Assembly (NCBI GenBank): GCA_016199985.1
Contig: JACQFQ010000062.1
Span: 1 to 64,000, forward strand
Length of the DNA stretch: 64,000 nt
Direction of reading: 5' to 3'
Source: Verrucomicrobiota bacterium
Lineage (GTDB): Bacteria > Verrucomicrobiota > Verrucomicrobiia > Limisphaerales > UBA11320
In this document: piece by piece, positions 42,501-52,350 of the stretch
Position numbering within the stretch: the first letter of the stretch is position 1
Layout of the letters: each line of letters starts with the position of its first letter
Program-made: the position numbers and the translations under genes
The notes under the pieces: model-generated
What the model was told of the DNA's origin: nothing
The model's database searches: none
What the model saw: the letters and a program-made list of their open reading frames with translations, nothing else

Positions 42501-45500
42501 ATCCATCTTTGTGAGCCTGACTCTGGAAACAAACCAGGTCACGTTCACCAACGCGGTGCTGGCCGATGGAAGCGTCGTTTCTGTGGGACGCAACGACCGT
42601 GTCCCTTTCTGGTACGACGAGATTGTTTTCCCAGGCAACCCGGGAACCTGGGGGTGGCTGCAGACCGACTCGCCCTATTTGGTGGGCCGTGGGGAAGGTC
42701 GCATGAAGATCCGGGACTCTTCGCCGGAGGGGCGTCCGCTGGTTTCCTTGAAGGCGATCTCCGATCAGGCCAACGAGAATGGCTATGACGCGGCCCAGGT
42801 CATCTTCGGCGTGGATCACCCCGTCACGCACGATCTCCACGTTCGGTATTCCCTGACCGGGAAGGCCAAGTTTGGCATCGACTTTGCCCCAGTCTCGGGC
42901 GAGGTCACGATCCCCGCCGGCACGCCCGCGGCCGTCCTGCCGATTTTCGCAGTTCCGAATCACCTGATCGAAGGGACTCGGGACCTCACGATTACGATCT
43001 CGGACGGTCCCGACTTTGACGTGGGGGTCAGCAGGGCGACTGTTTACATCCTTGACGATGATCTTCCCGAGGTCCGTGTCTCAGCCACCGTCGATACCAT
43101 CTTCGAATCGTCCCTAAACTCTGGACTCTTCAGGATCGAGCGGGCAGGCGATCTTTCGGAGCCCTTGGCCGTGGACTACGTGTTTTCGGGGACGGCCACC
43201 AATGGCGTGGACTTCCAGAGCGTGTCTGGAACGGTGGTGATACCGGCCGGATCCGACCGGGATTTCGTCGAGATTCGGCCGATTCCTGACGGCACGAAGA
43301 ACCTCGCGAAGACGGTCACGTTGCAACTGTCCTCCAGCCCTCGCTACAACGCTGGCGTTCGCCCCAGCCAAACGATCACCATCCTCGACGACACTTCGCC
43401 CACGGTCGGACTCCTGCCTCCCGCCGACGGCGTCCTCAGCGCCCAGGAAGGCGCGAATGGCCTGAATTTTCAGGTGTTCAGGGCTGGGCCGACCAATGAC
43501 ACGCTTTTCGTCAATTACGAAGTGGGAGGGACTGCCGAGAACGGGGCCGATTACAGATCCATTGGCACGACGGTTGTGATTCCCGCAGGGCAGCGAGTGG
43601 TCACGATCCCGATTGTTCCCATCGCGGACCGGGTCAACGAGTGGAGGGAGACAGTGACCATCAGACTGTTGCCTAGCGCCACTTACCAGATCGATCCCCG
43701 ATTCCCTCAAGTGACGGGAACGATTCTCGATATTGACGGCCAGAGCCTGCTGGCAAGCGTCGGTTTTGAGCTCGAGTCGAGCGTCGTTCACGAGTCTGAA
43801 AAACTGCTCACGATCGGAGTCCATCTGACCGGCGCTCCGCAGGTTCAGAACACCCCCTTGGTCGTCGAGTACCGCGTTGTTTCCGGGTCCGCGGTTCTGG
43901 GGAGGGATTACGACTTCCTTTCGAATGACCGCGATGGCGCCACGGGTTGGCTCCGGTACGCGTTCTTCGCAATGCCTGAGACCATCGCAACCATCGATCT
44001 CACCCGGAATATCAACATCGTGCTCAAAGACAATCCTCAAAGGGAGCCAACGAGGGATTTTGTCATCGAACTGGTCTACCCGCAACTGGTCAACGGAACC
44101 AACTCGCCTATTTTCTCCGTGCCGGGCATCCAGGCAACGAACTACATCCTCACTACGCGCCGCTTCCACTGGGTGACGATCCTCGACGACGATGCTTTCC
44201 AGGTTTCAATCGAAGCCGTGAAGCCGCTGGCCTACGAACGAGGCATTCAGCCTGGGGCCTTCCGGATCTTCCGCACGGGCTCCACAAACATGGAGGCGCC
44301 GCTGGTGGTTCGATTTGACGTCTCCGGCACGGCGAGCGAAGGCGCCGACTACAAGCCTCTCCCGCGCAGCGTCACGATTCCGGCCCGGGCCGCGGACATC
44401 ATCGTCCCGGTGGAGCCTGTGGACGATCTTGTTTACGAGGGACCCGAGACGGTTGTGATGACCCTTGTCAACGCCGATGGCTCGAAGATCGGCGCGAACA
44501 ACACCGCGAGCGTCACCATTGTGGATGACGATGGAACCATGGAGTTCACGGCTCGGGAATACCACGTGAGCGAGGCCGCGGGCGCCGCCAGCATCCCGGT
44601 TCGACGCGTGGGCGACGCCTCGCTCAGCCAGTTCGTCAAATACTCCATCCGCCCAGGCACAGCCACGTTCGACTTGGATTACTTCGCCACCGACGGGCGC
44701 CTGGAATTCGCGCCTGGCGAGACGCTCAAGACGATCGACTTCCTGGTCTTCAACGACAACATTCCTGAGCTGCCTGAGACAATCGAGCTGACGCTGGGAG
44801 ATCCGAGCGGCGGCGTCTCGCTGGCGGGACAGAACCGGGCCACCGTGATTATCGACAACGATGACACCGGGTTCGTCTTCACGACGAACCAATGGTCCGT
44901 TGCGGAGTACGCGGGACAGGTTGAGATCTCGATCCAGCGCGTTGGAAACACGGACGGCGACGCCAGCGTCCTGCTCAGCACCACCATCGGGGCGGGGGAT
45001 CTGGCGACTCCGGGCAAGGATTTCGAACCGATCAACACGCGCGTTCTGTTCGGCGACGGCGAAGCGCTCAAGACGATTTTGGTGAAACCCATCGAGGATC
45101 AGCTGGTCGAGGGCGACGAGAGCCTGACTCTGGCATTGTCCGATCCCGTCGGCGGCGACGTGTCTCCGGAAACATCGACAGCGAAAGTGATCATCCGCGA
45201 TGACGATTGCTCCGTGGACTTCAGCGTCGCGGGCTATCAGGTTCTGGAGCATCGCAAGCTTGTCACTCTGAGCATGCGTCGCCTCGGCGGCACATTGAAC
45301 ACGGTCTCCGTCGACTTCAAAACGTTCAACGGTTCCGCGTTGGCTGGAAAGGACTATATCGCCACCAACGGCTCTGTCGTCTTCGTGGGCGAGCAGCTGG
45401 TTCACCAGACGAACGGCGCGGGCGGCTTCATCGTGATCCCCGGACAGACGAACGCGACGATCGATATCCTCATCGTGGACGACACCATCGGCGAGTCTCC

Positions 45501-48500
45501 TGAGACTTTCACGGTGGCGCTCAGCAATATCCAGACTCTCTCTCCGGGACGATCCGCCCAGGCGGCGGCGCTGGGGACCAACGCCGTGGCGACCGTTACG
45601 ATTCTCGACAACGAGCTGCCGGGCCACATCGACAATGAATACGGGCCTCATCTTGCGTTCACGCAGCGGGAAGGCGACACCAACTTCGCCAGCGCCGCTG
45701 TGAACGCGATTGTCACCTTGCCGAATGGAAGGGCGATCATCGGCGGCGAGTTCACCGAGATCAACGACTATACCTTCCGGCGCATCGCCCGATTGACGCT
45801 CGAGGGCGATCTCGATCTCGGCTTCAACCCCGGGGTGGGCGCCGACGGCATCGTTCATGCCATGGGCGCCACCGACGATGGGCGTATCTTCGTCGCCGGC
45901 GCTTTCAAGCAGGTCCAAGGTCAGGATCGTCCCGGAATCGCCCTGATCAGCCAGGACGGCGACCTGGAGACTCCCTTCGATCCGGGCATCGGCAGCGAAG
46001 GCGTTCCGGTGCGTGCGATCGGCGTCCAGTCCGACGGCTACGTGGTTGTGGGCGGCGACTTCACCCGCTTCGATGGACAAACCCGATTGCGCATCGCGCG
46101 GCTTGACCCGAAAGGCTTCATCGACCCGACCTTCGGCCCTTCCCTTGACGGCTCAGTGAGCGCCATCGCGATCCAGCCCGATGGGAAGATCCTTGTGGGC
46201 GGCACGTTCTCGAATCTCAACGCGACGCCGTTCAGCAGCCTCGCGAGGTTGAATCCGGACGGAACCGTCGATCCTACGTTCACGCCCGGCAAAGGAGTGA
46301 AAGGGACCACCTTGGCTCTGGCGATCCAGCCTGATGGCATGATTCTCGTCGGCGGAAGATTCACCGCGTTCGATACGGTCGCGGTCACCAACCTTGTTCG
46401 GTTGAACCCGGACGGCACTTTCGATCCGACCTTCAACCAGGGCTCGGGTCCGAACGATGTTGTGCGAGCGCTCGGTGTGCATCGGTTGGGCAAGATCTAC
46501 GTTGGCGGGTCGTTTACTTCCTTCAATGGCCAGCCTCGCAATCGATTCCTCCGCCTCCGTTCCGACGGCAGCCTCGACAACCAATTCGACATCGGCTCCG
46601 GCGCGGACGCAACGGTTCGCGCTCTGAATGTCGCGGCCAGCTCGGCGGTGTATATCGGCGGCGAGTTCTCGACCATCGATGGCGAGGCACGCCCCCGATT
46701 CGCGCGGATTCATGGCGACGAGAAGCTTTCCCTGGTTGGCGTGGAGTTTGTGAACTCCTCGGTGACCGTCAGCGAGGATGTGGGCAGCGTGACTTTGACT
46801 GTTCGTCGTGTCGGAGATCCCGCCTTCCCGTTCACCGTGGATTTCCACACCGTGCCTTCGCAGACCACAGCGACCGCGGGAAGCGACTACGTGGCGACCA
46901 ACGGAACGTTCACCTTTGGCGCAGGCGTTCTGACACGGTCTTTCAAGGTTCAGATCCTGGACGACCTGGTCGGTGAGCCCACCGAGACCATCGCCTTCGT
47001 TCTCGACAACGCTCCCTTCGGCGTCGATCTGGGCGGCGGCGTGACCTCGGTGATCCGGATCCTCGACAACGAGGCCACGGTGGGCATCGCGTCGAAGACC
47101 ATCTCTGTTCCCGAGGCCGGAACCAACGCGATCCTGGTGCTGACCCGCAAGGGAAACACCAACTCTCCGGCGACGGTGACGGTCAGCTTGTCGAGCGGAA
47201 GCGCGCTGGCGGGATTGGATTTTGATGGGAGCTCCATCGCGGTCGGCTTCGCGGTCGAGGAGGACCGCAAGGAAGTGAAGATCCCGATCTTCAACGACAA
47301 TCTTCAGGAGGGCAATGAGACGTTCACGGTCAACCTGATCAATCCGTCGGCGGGGCTGCTGATCGCGAATGGCTCCGCGACCGTGACGATCCTCGACGAC
47401 GATGTTGATAAGATCGTGTATATCGGCAGCGCCCTGGTGTCCGACGCCAACAACAACGGCGTCATCGACGGCGGCGAGGAAACCACCGTGAACATCGCGC
47501 TGCGAAACATCGGCACAGCCGATACGACGAACCTCGTCGCCACCTTGCGCCGGGAAGGCGCGATCCTTCCCACAGGAAGCGGCATTCAGACCTACGGATT
47601 GATGGTGGGGAACGGGAATCCGGTGTCCAAGCCTTTCACGTTCAAGAACACCGCGGTTGAGGGTCAGTCGATTGCGCTCACTCTCGACCTGAAGGATGGC
47701 GGACGCAGCCTCGGATCTGTCGGCTTCACGCTCTCCGTGGGACGCCAGACGATCGTGTTCTCAAACGCGACGCCCATAGTGATCGATGACCACAGCCCCG
47801 CGAACCCCTATCCTTCTGTGATCAATGTCAGCGGCGTAGTTGGCAGTCTTGTGAAGGTTGTGGTCACCATCGATGGCTTGCAGCACGACACGCCTGAGGA
47901 CATTGATATGATGCTTGTGGTCCCGAATGGAACCGCTTCCGCCATCCTTTCCGATGCCGGCGGCCGCTTCCCGATTCGTGATCTCGTTCTGACTTTGGAT
48001 GACGAATCCGCGAATGTGCTCCCGCGGGCCCAGGACGGAACGCTGCTATCCCAGGCCTATCATCCTAAGAACTGGGGTTTGGGCGACGCGTTTACGGCGC
48101 CCGCGCCGCTGACGGCGGCCAAGGACGATCTCGAGTTTGGCCCGATTGATCCCAACGGCGCCTGGTCGCTCTTCGTTCAAGACGACAGCGCCGGCAACGT
48201 CGGCAGCATCGCCAAGGGATGGAGGATCACCTTGTTCACCAGCGGCAGACAGGTGCCAATGACCGATCTCGCGGTGTCTCTCGCCGAATCGTCCGATCCT
48301 GTGATCCTCGGGCAGGCGTTGACCTACACTTTGCGGGTGCAGAACAATGGACCGGCCACCGCCACGGGAGTCGTGCTGACGCAGAACCTCCCTGCGAACG
48401 CTGAGTTTGTTTCTGTCTCCGCCGGCGCGACTCAGAGCGGTTCGAAGATTACGAGCGCCATCGACTCCCTTGCCGTCGGGGCGGCCCGGGAATTCGCGAT

Positions 48501-48831
48501 CGTTGTCAGGCCAACGGCGATTGGACAGCTCGTGTCGACGGCCAGCGCGACTTCCGTGGAGGGCGACCTGGTGAAGGAGAACAACAGCGTTGCGGCGACG
48601 ACTTCCGTCACGGGCGCGGCGCCAGCTCCGGTCCCCCTGGCCGTGCAGTCTGTCGCCGGCGATGCGGTGAAGGTTTCCTGGCCCGCCGTTGGCCTGGGCG
48701 CGTTGGAATCCACATCCGATCCGGCCACGGCCCCATGGGTTCCCGTGCATGCAAGCCCTACTCTGGTGGGCGATCGCTATGAAGTGTTGCTGTCCGCCGG
48801 CAACCACTGCCGATTCTACCGATTACGGTAA
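39556..48831 (+). CDS. 3,091-residue surface protein: inactive M6-like domain, Calx-beta repeats, delta-60 propeller, P-domain
   Basis: One uninterrupted frame. Residues 7-25 are an N-terminal membrane/signal segment. About 308-583 is a metzincin/M6-like domain in which HExxHxxGxxH reads NTLGVALGIQG (489-499), so the zinc ligands and catalytic Glu are gone while the Met-turn DVMG (563-566) remains. Then come a PKD domain (about 724-810), a carboxypeptidase-regulatory-like domain (815-880) and about nine Calx-beta repeats (895-2015, each ending near 'VTILDD'). A seven-blade delta-60 propeller follows (2045-2392, e.g. AIQPDGKILVGGTF), with two more Calx-beta repeats (to 2615), a proprotein-convertase-type P-domain (2735-2895) and a DUF11 domain (2900-3010). 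The C-terminus ends HCRFYRLR. It is probably a calcium-binding surface or matrix protein. Confidence 0.88.
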   Translation: MRNPNRFVGVVLLVVLSLGVVWWAYLDSRSGSAQIGSSTSSPAATGAQPPVIPAQAIPTDNIAQPPVFGLRPSAPKSAIESFKEWASSYAKADAPHRAGLLKEGKEMAAARRIEMQELMEKNPKQFLDKALPFELRESLPAEIASEVEQPQNGLGHFKTSFGVQDPEGPVRFLRPVEINGQLYAATFAGVPNLPARGLSTPMNGVALGGHVVLSSDPVRLISSAEAASLKAQDKLPANPTCVSSGEPVANPAGWAEVGGKYYALCGAADAATLSQQVQAASSASVQLAGFDPGDPSLPPVPKVRQSKGQFRVLVARFRFPEDPSMPLETMDTTQFSDRAASILRDWSYGNCDVVPIVTPVLTLSQARQWYTEWSRGNDNAFFFGGFFGFFNTNQPPGRFESLRLDAERALGLSGFDMDSYDHVQAVFPPIPASNSDRNPFQQDPGSWATSTGKVQGIFADNVYIGTTSAPPTTAQIDRAYGNNIHAMLNTLGVALGIQGATLCDTRSPFRDQYPAIPFNLRPPTPAHILETEWWYGQEGYNRSGIYANAAAATAFERGGDPFDVMGAWVYSLEQQHYSVVHKMILGWLPTNYARVVNESTTNRLYAFDIPTLSPGNIYALGVRKDVLRTNWLEYRRRITDNPWVARGVLMHWGPWDGANALSQLIDSTPGSKAANDGFEDAAVVLGRTFSDTVSGVHITPTARGVDGTGEWIDVVVQKGDFAGNHAPSFDLVVSGLNVQSNQVVTFTASNVFDADGDQVAYFWDFGDKTFGENASEVKKAFLPGQYVVRCEVSDMKGGMTSTHVVITVDGVSTTHVHGRVVSLDLKPLANVRVAAIGNSDAVGFTDSDGLYDIVSIPTGTVTNIAHLYGYRILPQNFKNDSPLQDNASAELNYLALPKPTVSVEAGEDLDVVSHASSTFRFTRTGNLSQPLLVKYRVDGDAGTNVDFTGLVTPTNQVYFGVNVGQVDVPVQALPNPLGGGERSIFVSLTLETNQVTFTNAVLADGSVVSVGRNDRVPFWYDEIVFPGNPGTWGWLQTDSPYLVGRGEGRMKIRDSSPEGRPLVSLKAISDQANENGYDAAQVIFGVDHPVTHDLHVRYSLTGKAKFGIDFAPVSGEVTIPAGTPAAVLPIFAVPNHLIEGTRDLTITISDGPDFDVGVSRATVYILDDDLPEVRVSATVDTIFESSLNSGLFRIERAGDLSEPLAVDYVFSGTATNGVDFQSVSGTVVIPAGSDRDFVEIRPIPDGTKNLAKTVTLQLSSSPRYNAGVRPSQTITILDDTSPTVGLLPPADGVLSAQEGANGLNFQVFRAGPTNDTLFVNYEVGGTAENGADYRSIGTTVVIPAGQRVVTIPIVPIADRVNEWRETVTIRLLPSATYQIDPRFPQVTGTILDIDGQSLLASVGFELESSVVHESEKLLTIGVHLTGAPQVQNTPLVVEYRVVSGSAVLGRDYDFLSNDRDGATGWLRYAFFAMPETIATIDLTRNINIVLKDNPQREPTRDFVIELVYPQLVNGTNSPIFSVPGIQATNYILTTRRFHWVTILDDDAFQVSIEAVKPLAYERGIQPGAFRIFRTGSTNMEAPLVVRFDVSGTASEGADYKPLPRSVTIPARAADIIVPVEPVDDLVYEGPETVVMTLVNADGSKIGANNTASVTIVDDDGTMEFTAREYHVSEAAGAASIPVRRVGDASLSQFVKYSIRPGTATFDLDYFATDGRLEFAPGETLKTIDFLVFNDNIPELPETIELTLGDPSGGVSLAGQNRATVIIDNDDTGFVFTTNQWSVAEYAGQVEISIQRVGNTDGDASVLLSTTIGAGDLATPGKDFEPINTRVLFGDGEALKTILVKPIEDQLVEGDESLTLALSDPVGGDVSPETSTAKVIIRDDDCSVDFSVAGYQVLEHRKLVTLSMRRLGGTLNTVSVDFKTFNGSALAGKDYIATNGSVVFVGEQLVHQTNGAGGFIVIPGQTNATIDILIVDDTIGESPETFTVALSNIQTLSPGRSAQAAALGTNAVATVTILDNELPGHIDNEYGPHLAFTQREGDTNFASAAVNAIVTLPNGRAIIGGEFTEINDYTFRRIARLTLEGDLDLGFNPGVGADGIVHAMGATDDGRIFVAGAFKQVQGQDRPGIALISQDGDLETPFDPGIGSEGVPVRAIGVQSDGYVVVGGDFTRFDGQTRLRIARLDPKGFIDPTFGPSLDGSVSAIAIQPDGKILVGGTFSNLNATPFSSLARLNPDGTVDPTFTPGKGVKGTTLALAIQPDGMILVGGRFTAFDTVAVTNLVRLNPDGTFDPTFNQGSGPNDVVRALGVHRLGKIYVGGSFTSFNGQPRNRFLRLRSDGSLDNQFDIGSGADATVRALNVAASSAVYIGGEFSTIDGEARPRFARIHGDEKLSLVGVEFVNSSVTVSEDVGSVTLTVRRVGDPAFPFTVDFHTVPSQTTATAGSDYVATNGTFTFGAGVLTRSFKVQILDDLVGEPTETIAFVLDNAPFGVDLGGGVTSVIRILDNEATVGIASKTISVPEAGTNAILVLTRKGNTNSPATVTVSLSSGSALAGLDFDGSSIAVGFAVEEDRKEVKIPIFNDNLQEGNETFTVNLINPSAGLLIANGSATVTILDDDVDKIVYIGSALVSDANNNGVIDGGEETTVNIALRNIGTADTTNLVATLRREGAILPTGSGIQTYGLMVGNGNPVSKPFTFKNTAVEGQSIALTLDLKDGGRSLGSVGFTLSVGRQTIVFSNATPIVIDDHSPANPYPSVINVSGVVGSLVKVVVTIDGLQHDTPEDIDMMLVVPNGTASAILSDAGGRFPIRDLVLTLDDESANVLPRAQDGTLLSQAYHPKNWGLGDAFTAPAPLTAAKDDLEFGPIDPNGAWSLFVQDDSAGNVGSIAKGWRITLFTSGRQVPMTDLAVSLAESSDPVILGQALTYTLRVQNNGPATATGVVLTQNLPANAEFVSVSAGATQSGSKITSAIDSLAVGAAREFAIVVRPTAIGQLVSTASATSVEGDLVKENNSVAATTSVTGAAPAPVPLAVQSVAGDAVKVSWPAVGLGALESTSDPATAPWVPVHASPTLVGDRYEVLLSAGNHCRFYRLR

Positions 48832-48850
48832 CGAACCACGAAATCTGCAC

Positions 48851-48882
48851 AGGACGCGGCGCCAAGCGCCGCGTCCTTTCCT
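48851..48882 (+). terminator. Terminator after the giant gene
   Basis: AGGACGCGGCGC (48851-48862) and GCGCCGCGTCCT (48866-48877) form a perfect 12-bp stem with loop CAA, followed by a short T-rich run. It lies between convergent genes and can serve both strands. Confidence 0.75.
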
Positions 48883-48980
48883 TCCTGAACGGGAAGGGGA
48901 CGAGCAGAGCTTGGTTGTGAGCTTTAGGCGCTGGCGCCAGCCGCCGTCGCTTCGCTCTGACGGACTAGGTCCCCCGACTT

Positions 48981-51110
48981 CTAGAATCGGAGAGTCAGCT
49001 TCGCAAACACCGACCTGGGGATTTCGGTGATCTGCGTTTTGAAGACCGTGGGCTGGAATTCAGGGTGGCGATCATCCAGAAGATTCTGGCCGACGATCGA
49101 CCACTCCATCCAAGGCTTCGGCCGCCAAGACAATCGCACATCGAGGGCCACATAGGCCGGGACCTTCGGGCTCTGGATGCGATCCACGTAACGGATGATC
49201 GTGTCCCATTGGACATGCGCCGGGAAATCCACCGACGACTGCATCGAAAACTGGTGAGTTGGGCTGGCCTTCTCCTCCGCCTCGTCGCTGGCGTCCCCGA
49301 CGCCGGCGTCGCGGTGCATTCGGATCGAGAGATAGGAGTAGGAGGGACGCAGGCGCCAGAAGTCGGTCGGGTTCCAGATCGCCGAGACCTCGCTCCCATA
49401 CACTTCCCCTTGAGACAGGTTCCCCATGCGCACGGCGTTCACCGCCGCGGCGGCGGGAATGGTGGGATCGGGGCCGAAGGAGAAGAAGGGCACGATCCGC
49501 ATCCGGTCATAGGCGTTGTAGAATCCCGTCACATCGAAGGACAATCTTGGCGTGGGTTGGATGCGGTAGCCGATTTCGTAGGCAATGAGCTCCTCCGATC
49601 TCAGATCCGGGTTGCCCAGGATGCTGAGCACCACCGGGGCCGGATCGACGACCGAGTTGAGGCGCACGTCCCGCTCCGCCCTCGAGGGCGTTCGCACGGC
49701 CCGGGACACCGCGGCCCATGCGGAATGCTTCGGCGTCGGCGTCCAGATCAGGCGCGCGCTGGGCTGCGTCTCAAATCCGGTGAAATCGTTGTGCTCAAAC
49801 TTGGATCCCAGCGTGAGGCGCAGGCGATCGGGGACAAGGAGCACCTCGTCCTGGATGAAGGCGCTGAAGAGCTGCAGAGAGCGATGCCGTTGCGTGAAAT
49901 GGACGTCAAAGTTGTCGGAGAGCTGGTCCGACGACATGCGGTATCCGGCGCCAGCGATGAACTGGTTCCTGCTCCCCAGCCGGAAGCTTTGCTGCAGATC
50001 GAAGTCGAAAGTGTTTCGGGTTTCCACCAGGCGGGGTTCGGTGGAGTGAGTGCGATCGAAATACGTCTGCAGATCGAGGCGGGCGTCGTCGCTTTGATCA
50101 TGCCGCCAATGGCCGAGGACGTTCTGGCCGGACATGATGAAGGGCGAGCGAATGAGCGTCGGGGTCAGCCCGCCGCCCGTCGTGTCCGTGTAGATCCCCT
50201 GTGAATCCATCTTCCCCGCGTAGGCGTCCCCTTGGAGCGTGAATGAGTTCGCGCTCGAGGGCTCCCAGTCGAGTCGATACCCCCCCCGCCACATGTCGAA
50301 TGCGTCATCCGCGCGCGTGTTGTCCGGCAGATAGGTGGCCTCGCGATCGAAATACTTCCCGTAAACCTTGTAGAACAGGTTCTCTCCGAGCTTCCCGCCA
50401 TATCGCATCGTTGCGAAGCCCCGCTCCTGGGATCCTCCGCCCGCTGAAATCAATGTGCCCTGGGTTTCCTTCGCGCTCTTGGTGATGATGTTGATCACCC
50501 CGTTCACGGCGTTGGCGCCCCACAGGGTCGCCCCGGGTCCGCGGACGATCTCGATCCGGTCGATGTCCTCAAGAGCCGTGTCCTGCACCTGCCAGTATGT
50601 TCCCGAGAACAGAGGGGTATAAACGCTGCGCCCATCGATCATCACCAGCAGTTTGTTGGCGAAGACATCCGCGAATCCGCGCGATGTGATCGCGTAGTCA
50701 TACCGGTCTTGCTGAGCCACCTGGAGGCCGGGAACCGTTCGGAGCGCGTCGGCGATCGTGGTGACGCCGGATCGCTGGATGTCGCTTTGCGTGAGGACGT
50801 AGATGGCGGCGGGCGCGTCCGCGATGCTCTGGTCGCGTTTGGACACGCTCGTCACGCGCACCGTCATCAACTCCTCCAGGCTGAGCTGGGCGAGTCGCTG
50901 AGCTTCCTGTTCATCCGAGGGCTTGCTGTGTTCAACGGAGCGCGCGGCGGACGCCGTTGGCGGCTCAGCGGCGCACGCGGGCGCGTTCCAAGTCAGGAGA
51001 GCCGCGAGGAGCGCGACCGAGGCTCGACCGCAAGGGCCCGAGAGAATCCCGTATCTCGGTCCGCCCAGCGGTTCGGTTTTCTTCCCCAGATGTGTCGTCG
51101 TTCCGGTCAT
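48981..51110 (-). CDS. TonB-dependent outer-membrane receptor
   Basis: 709 residues. Signal region ends near ACAA. The segment LAQLSLEELMTVRVTSVSKR is typical of one large TonB-receptor group. The plug domain follows (IYVLTQSDIQRSGVTTIADA; RGPGATLWGANAVNGVINI), then a beta-barrel with alternating aromatic strands and the terminal SVFAKLTLRF (final Phe for barrel insertion). It imports a ligand using TonB energy; the ligand cannot be told, and no clear siderophore or cobalamin context is present. It converges on the giant gene. Confidence 0.93.
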   Translation of the reverse strand: MTGTTTHLGKKTEPLGGPRYGILSGPCGRASVALLAALLTWNAPACAAEPPTASAARSVEHSKPSDEQEAQRLAQLSLEELMTVRVTSVSKRDQSIADAPAAIYVLTQSDIQRSGVTTIADALRTVPGLQVAQQDRYDYAITSRGFADVFANKLLVMIDGRSVYTPLFSGTYWQVQDTALEDIDRIEIVRGPGATLWGANAVNGVINIITKSAKETQGTLISAGGGSQERGFATMRYGGKLGENLFYKVYGKYFDREATYLPDNTRADDAFDMWRGGYRLDWEPSSANSFTLQGDAYAGKMDSQGIYTDTTGGGLTPTLIRSPFIMSGQNVLGHWRHDQSDDARLDLQTYFDRTHSTEPRLVETRNTFDFDLQQSFRLGSRNQFIAGAGYRMSSDQLSDNFDVHFTQRHRSLQLFSAFIQDEVLLVPDRLRLTLGSKFEHNDFTGFETQPSARLIWTPTPKHSAWAAVSRAVRTPSRAERDVRLNSVVDPAPVVLSILGNPDLRSEELIAYEIGYRIQPTPRLSFDVTGFYNAYDRMRIVPFFSFGPDPTIPAAAAVNAVRMGNLSQGEVYGSEVSAIWNPTDFWRLRPSYSYLSIRMHRDAGVGDASDEAEEKASPTHQFSMQSSVDFPAHVQWDTIIRYVDRIQSPKVPAYVALDVRLSWRPKPWMEWSIVGQNLLDDRHPEFQPTVFKTQITEIPRSVFAKLTLRF

Positions 51111-51230
51111 CAGCCCTGGGCCGTCGCGAATGGCCGCCGATCGGCCATACGGACTCCCACGGGTATTTCGACCGGCTTGCGCTTTTCTTAACCCCCGAGT
51201 TTCGGGGATGAGCGCCGGAGCTTCGCGAGA

Positions 51231-52310
51231 CTAGTAGACTCCTTCAACGATGGTCTTCTCCATGGCTCCAAAGGGCCTGACCTCCGCGACGCCGTCCCAG
51301 GCGTAAGGCGGCCGCGGCTCGCGTCGGATCGCTTCGTCGCGCTCCAGAAAACGAGGCATAAAGAACTCCTTCGTCATCGTGGTCAGCTCCACGCGCCCCC
51401 ATTCTCCGCAGTTCTTCAGCTGGTGCGTCTCCTTGGGATCGACGACTCGCAGCACCGCCCGGGGCTGCGGGGCGTAATAGGTGATCGAAAAATTGTCCTC
51501 GGGCCGCAGAGGGACGCTCGCCGCCAGGCCCATGAGAGTGTTGCCGTAGGTGGGATAGAACCCGATCTTGCCCTCGAGCACCTCCTCCACGATGTAGCGC
51601 ACGTACTGCGGCGCCATGGTGGTTCCTCCGCAGAACACTCCGCGAATGCCCGCTTCGTGGAGGTTGACTTTTTCCGCCATGGCCTCGAGCAGCTTCGGCG
51701 TGGTGAAGAGGCCGCTGATGCGGCGGTTCTTGAGCAGGGTGATGCCCTGGTCGACCACATGGTCCATGTACAGGCGCGCCACCTCGAATTTTTTGTCGGC
51801 GAGGACCTTCTTCACGAATCGCGGGTCGAGATCGATGAAGTAGCAGGGGCTGCCGCGGAAATTCGCCAGGTGCTCAATGGCGAGACGCAGGCGCCGCGGG
51901 CCGGTCGGCCCGACCATCAGCCAGGCGCTGCCGCGCGGAAAGTGTTCGTCGCTGACTTTGCCCGAGAACTCCTCGTAATCGACCTTGTAGTCCGTCCATC
52001 CGATCCGTTGCTTCGGCATGCCCGTGGTGCCTCCGGTCTCGAAAATGTTGTACGGCCTGCCCTTGTAGGCGGCGGGCACCCAGACCTCCGGCTGTTCGTC
52101 CCGAAGCCACTCGTCCTGGAAGTGAGGGAAGTGCGCGATCAGGTCCGCGAAGCTGTTCACTTCCTTTCGCGGATCCCAGCCGGCCTTCCTGGCCCAGCCG
52201 AGCCAGAAGGGGCATCCGGTCTCGGGCGAGAAGTGCCATTGCAGGGTTTCACGAACGTGCGCGTCCAGCTGTTGTTGCGCCTTTTGAATGAGTGAGGAGT
52301 CGACGGACAT
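51231..52310 (-). CDS. Adenylate-forming (AMP-binding) enzyme, PaaK-like
   Basis: 359 residues from ATG 52310 (MSVDSSLIQKAQQQLDAHV); the open frame extends to 52376 but a start there is less likely. The P-loop motif ETGGTTGMPKQRIGW is present. The later YPTYGNTLMGLA motif and GEWGRVELTTMTKEFFMPRF with 'ERDEA' match the second half of PaaK-type ligases. It is shorter than PaaK (about 430), so the C-terminal lid may be reduced. It would activate an unknown carboxylate as acyl-AMP. The neighbours, TonB receptor and PQQ-like proteins, do not reveal the substrate. Confidence 0.75.
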   Translation of the reverse strand: MSVDSSLIQKAQQQLDAHVRETLQWHFSPETGCPFWLGWARKAGWDPRKEVNSFADLIAHFPHFQDEWLRDEQPEVWVPAAYKGRPYNIFETGGTTGMPKQRIGWTDYKVDYEEFSGKVSDEHFPRGSAWLMVGPTGPRRLRLAIEHLANFRGSPCYFIDLDPRFVKKVLADKKFEVARLYMDHVVDQGITLLKNRRISGLFTTPKLLEAMAEKVNLHEAGIRGVFCGGTTMAPQYVRYIVEEVLEGKIGFYPTYGNTLMGLAASVPLRPEDNFSITYYAPQPRAVLRVVDPKETHQLKNCGEWGRVELTTMTKEFFMPRFLERDEAIRREPRPPYAWDGVAEVRPFGAMEKTIVEGVY

Positions 52311-52350
52311 GGCCTGGGGTGGGAATGGGGTTGTTGGAGTAGGGAAGCGA

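Noticed and set aside
44206..46080. 624-codon open frame on the minus strand
   Set aside because: Antisense shadow of the Calx-beta and delta-60 repeats in GC-rich DNA; no start context or motif.
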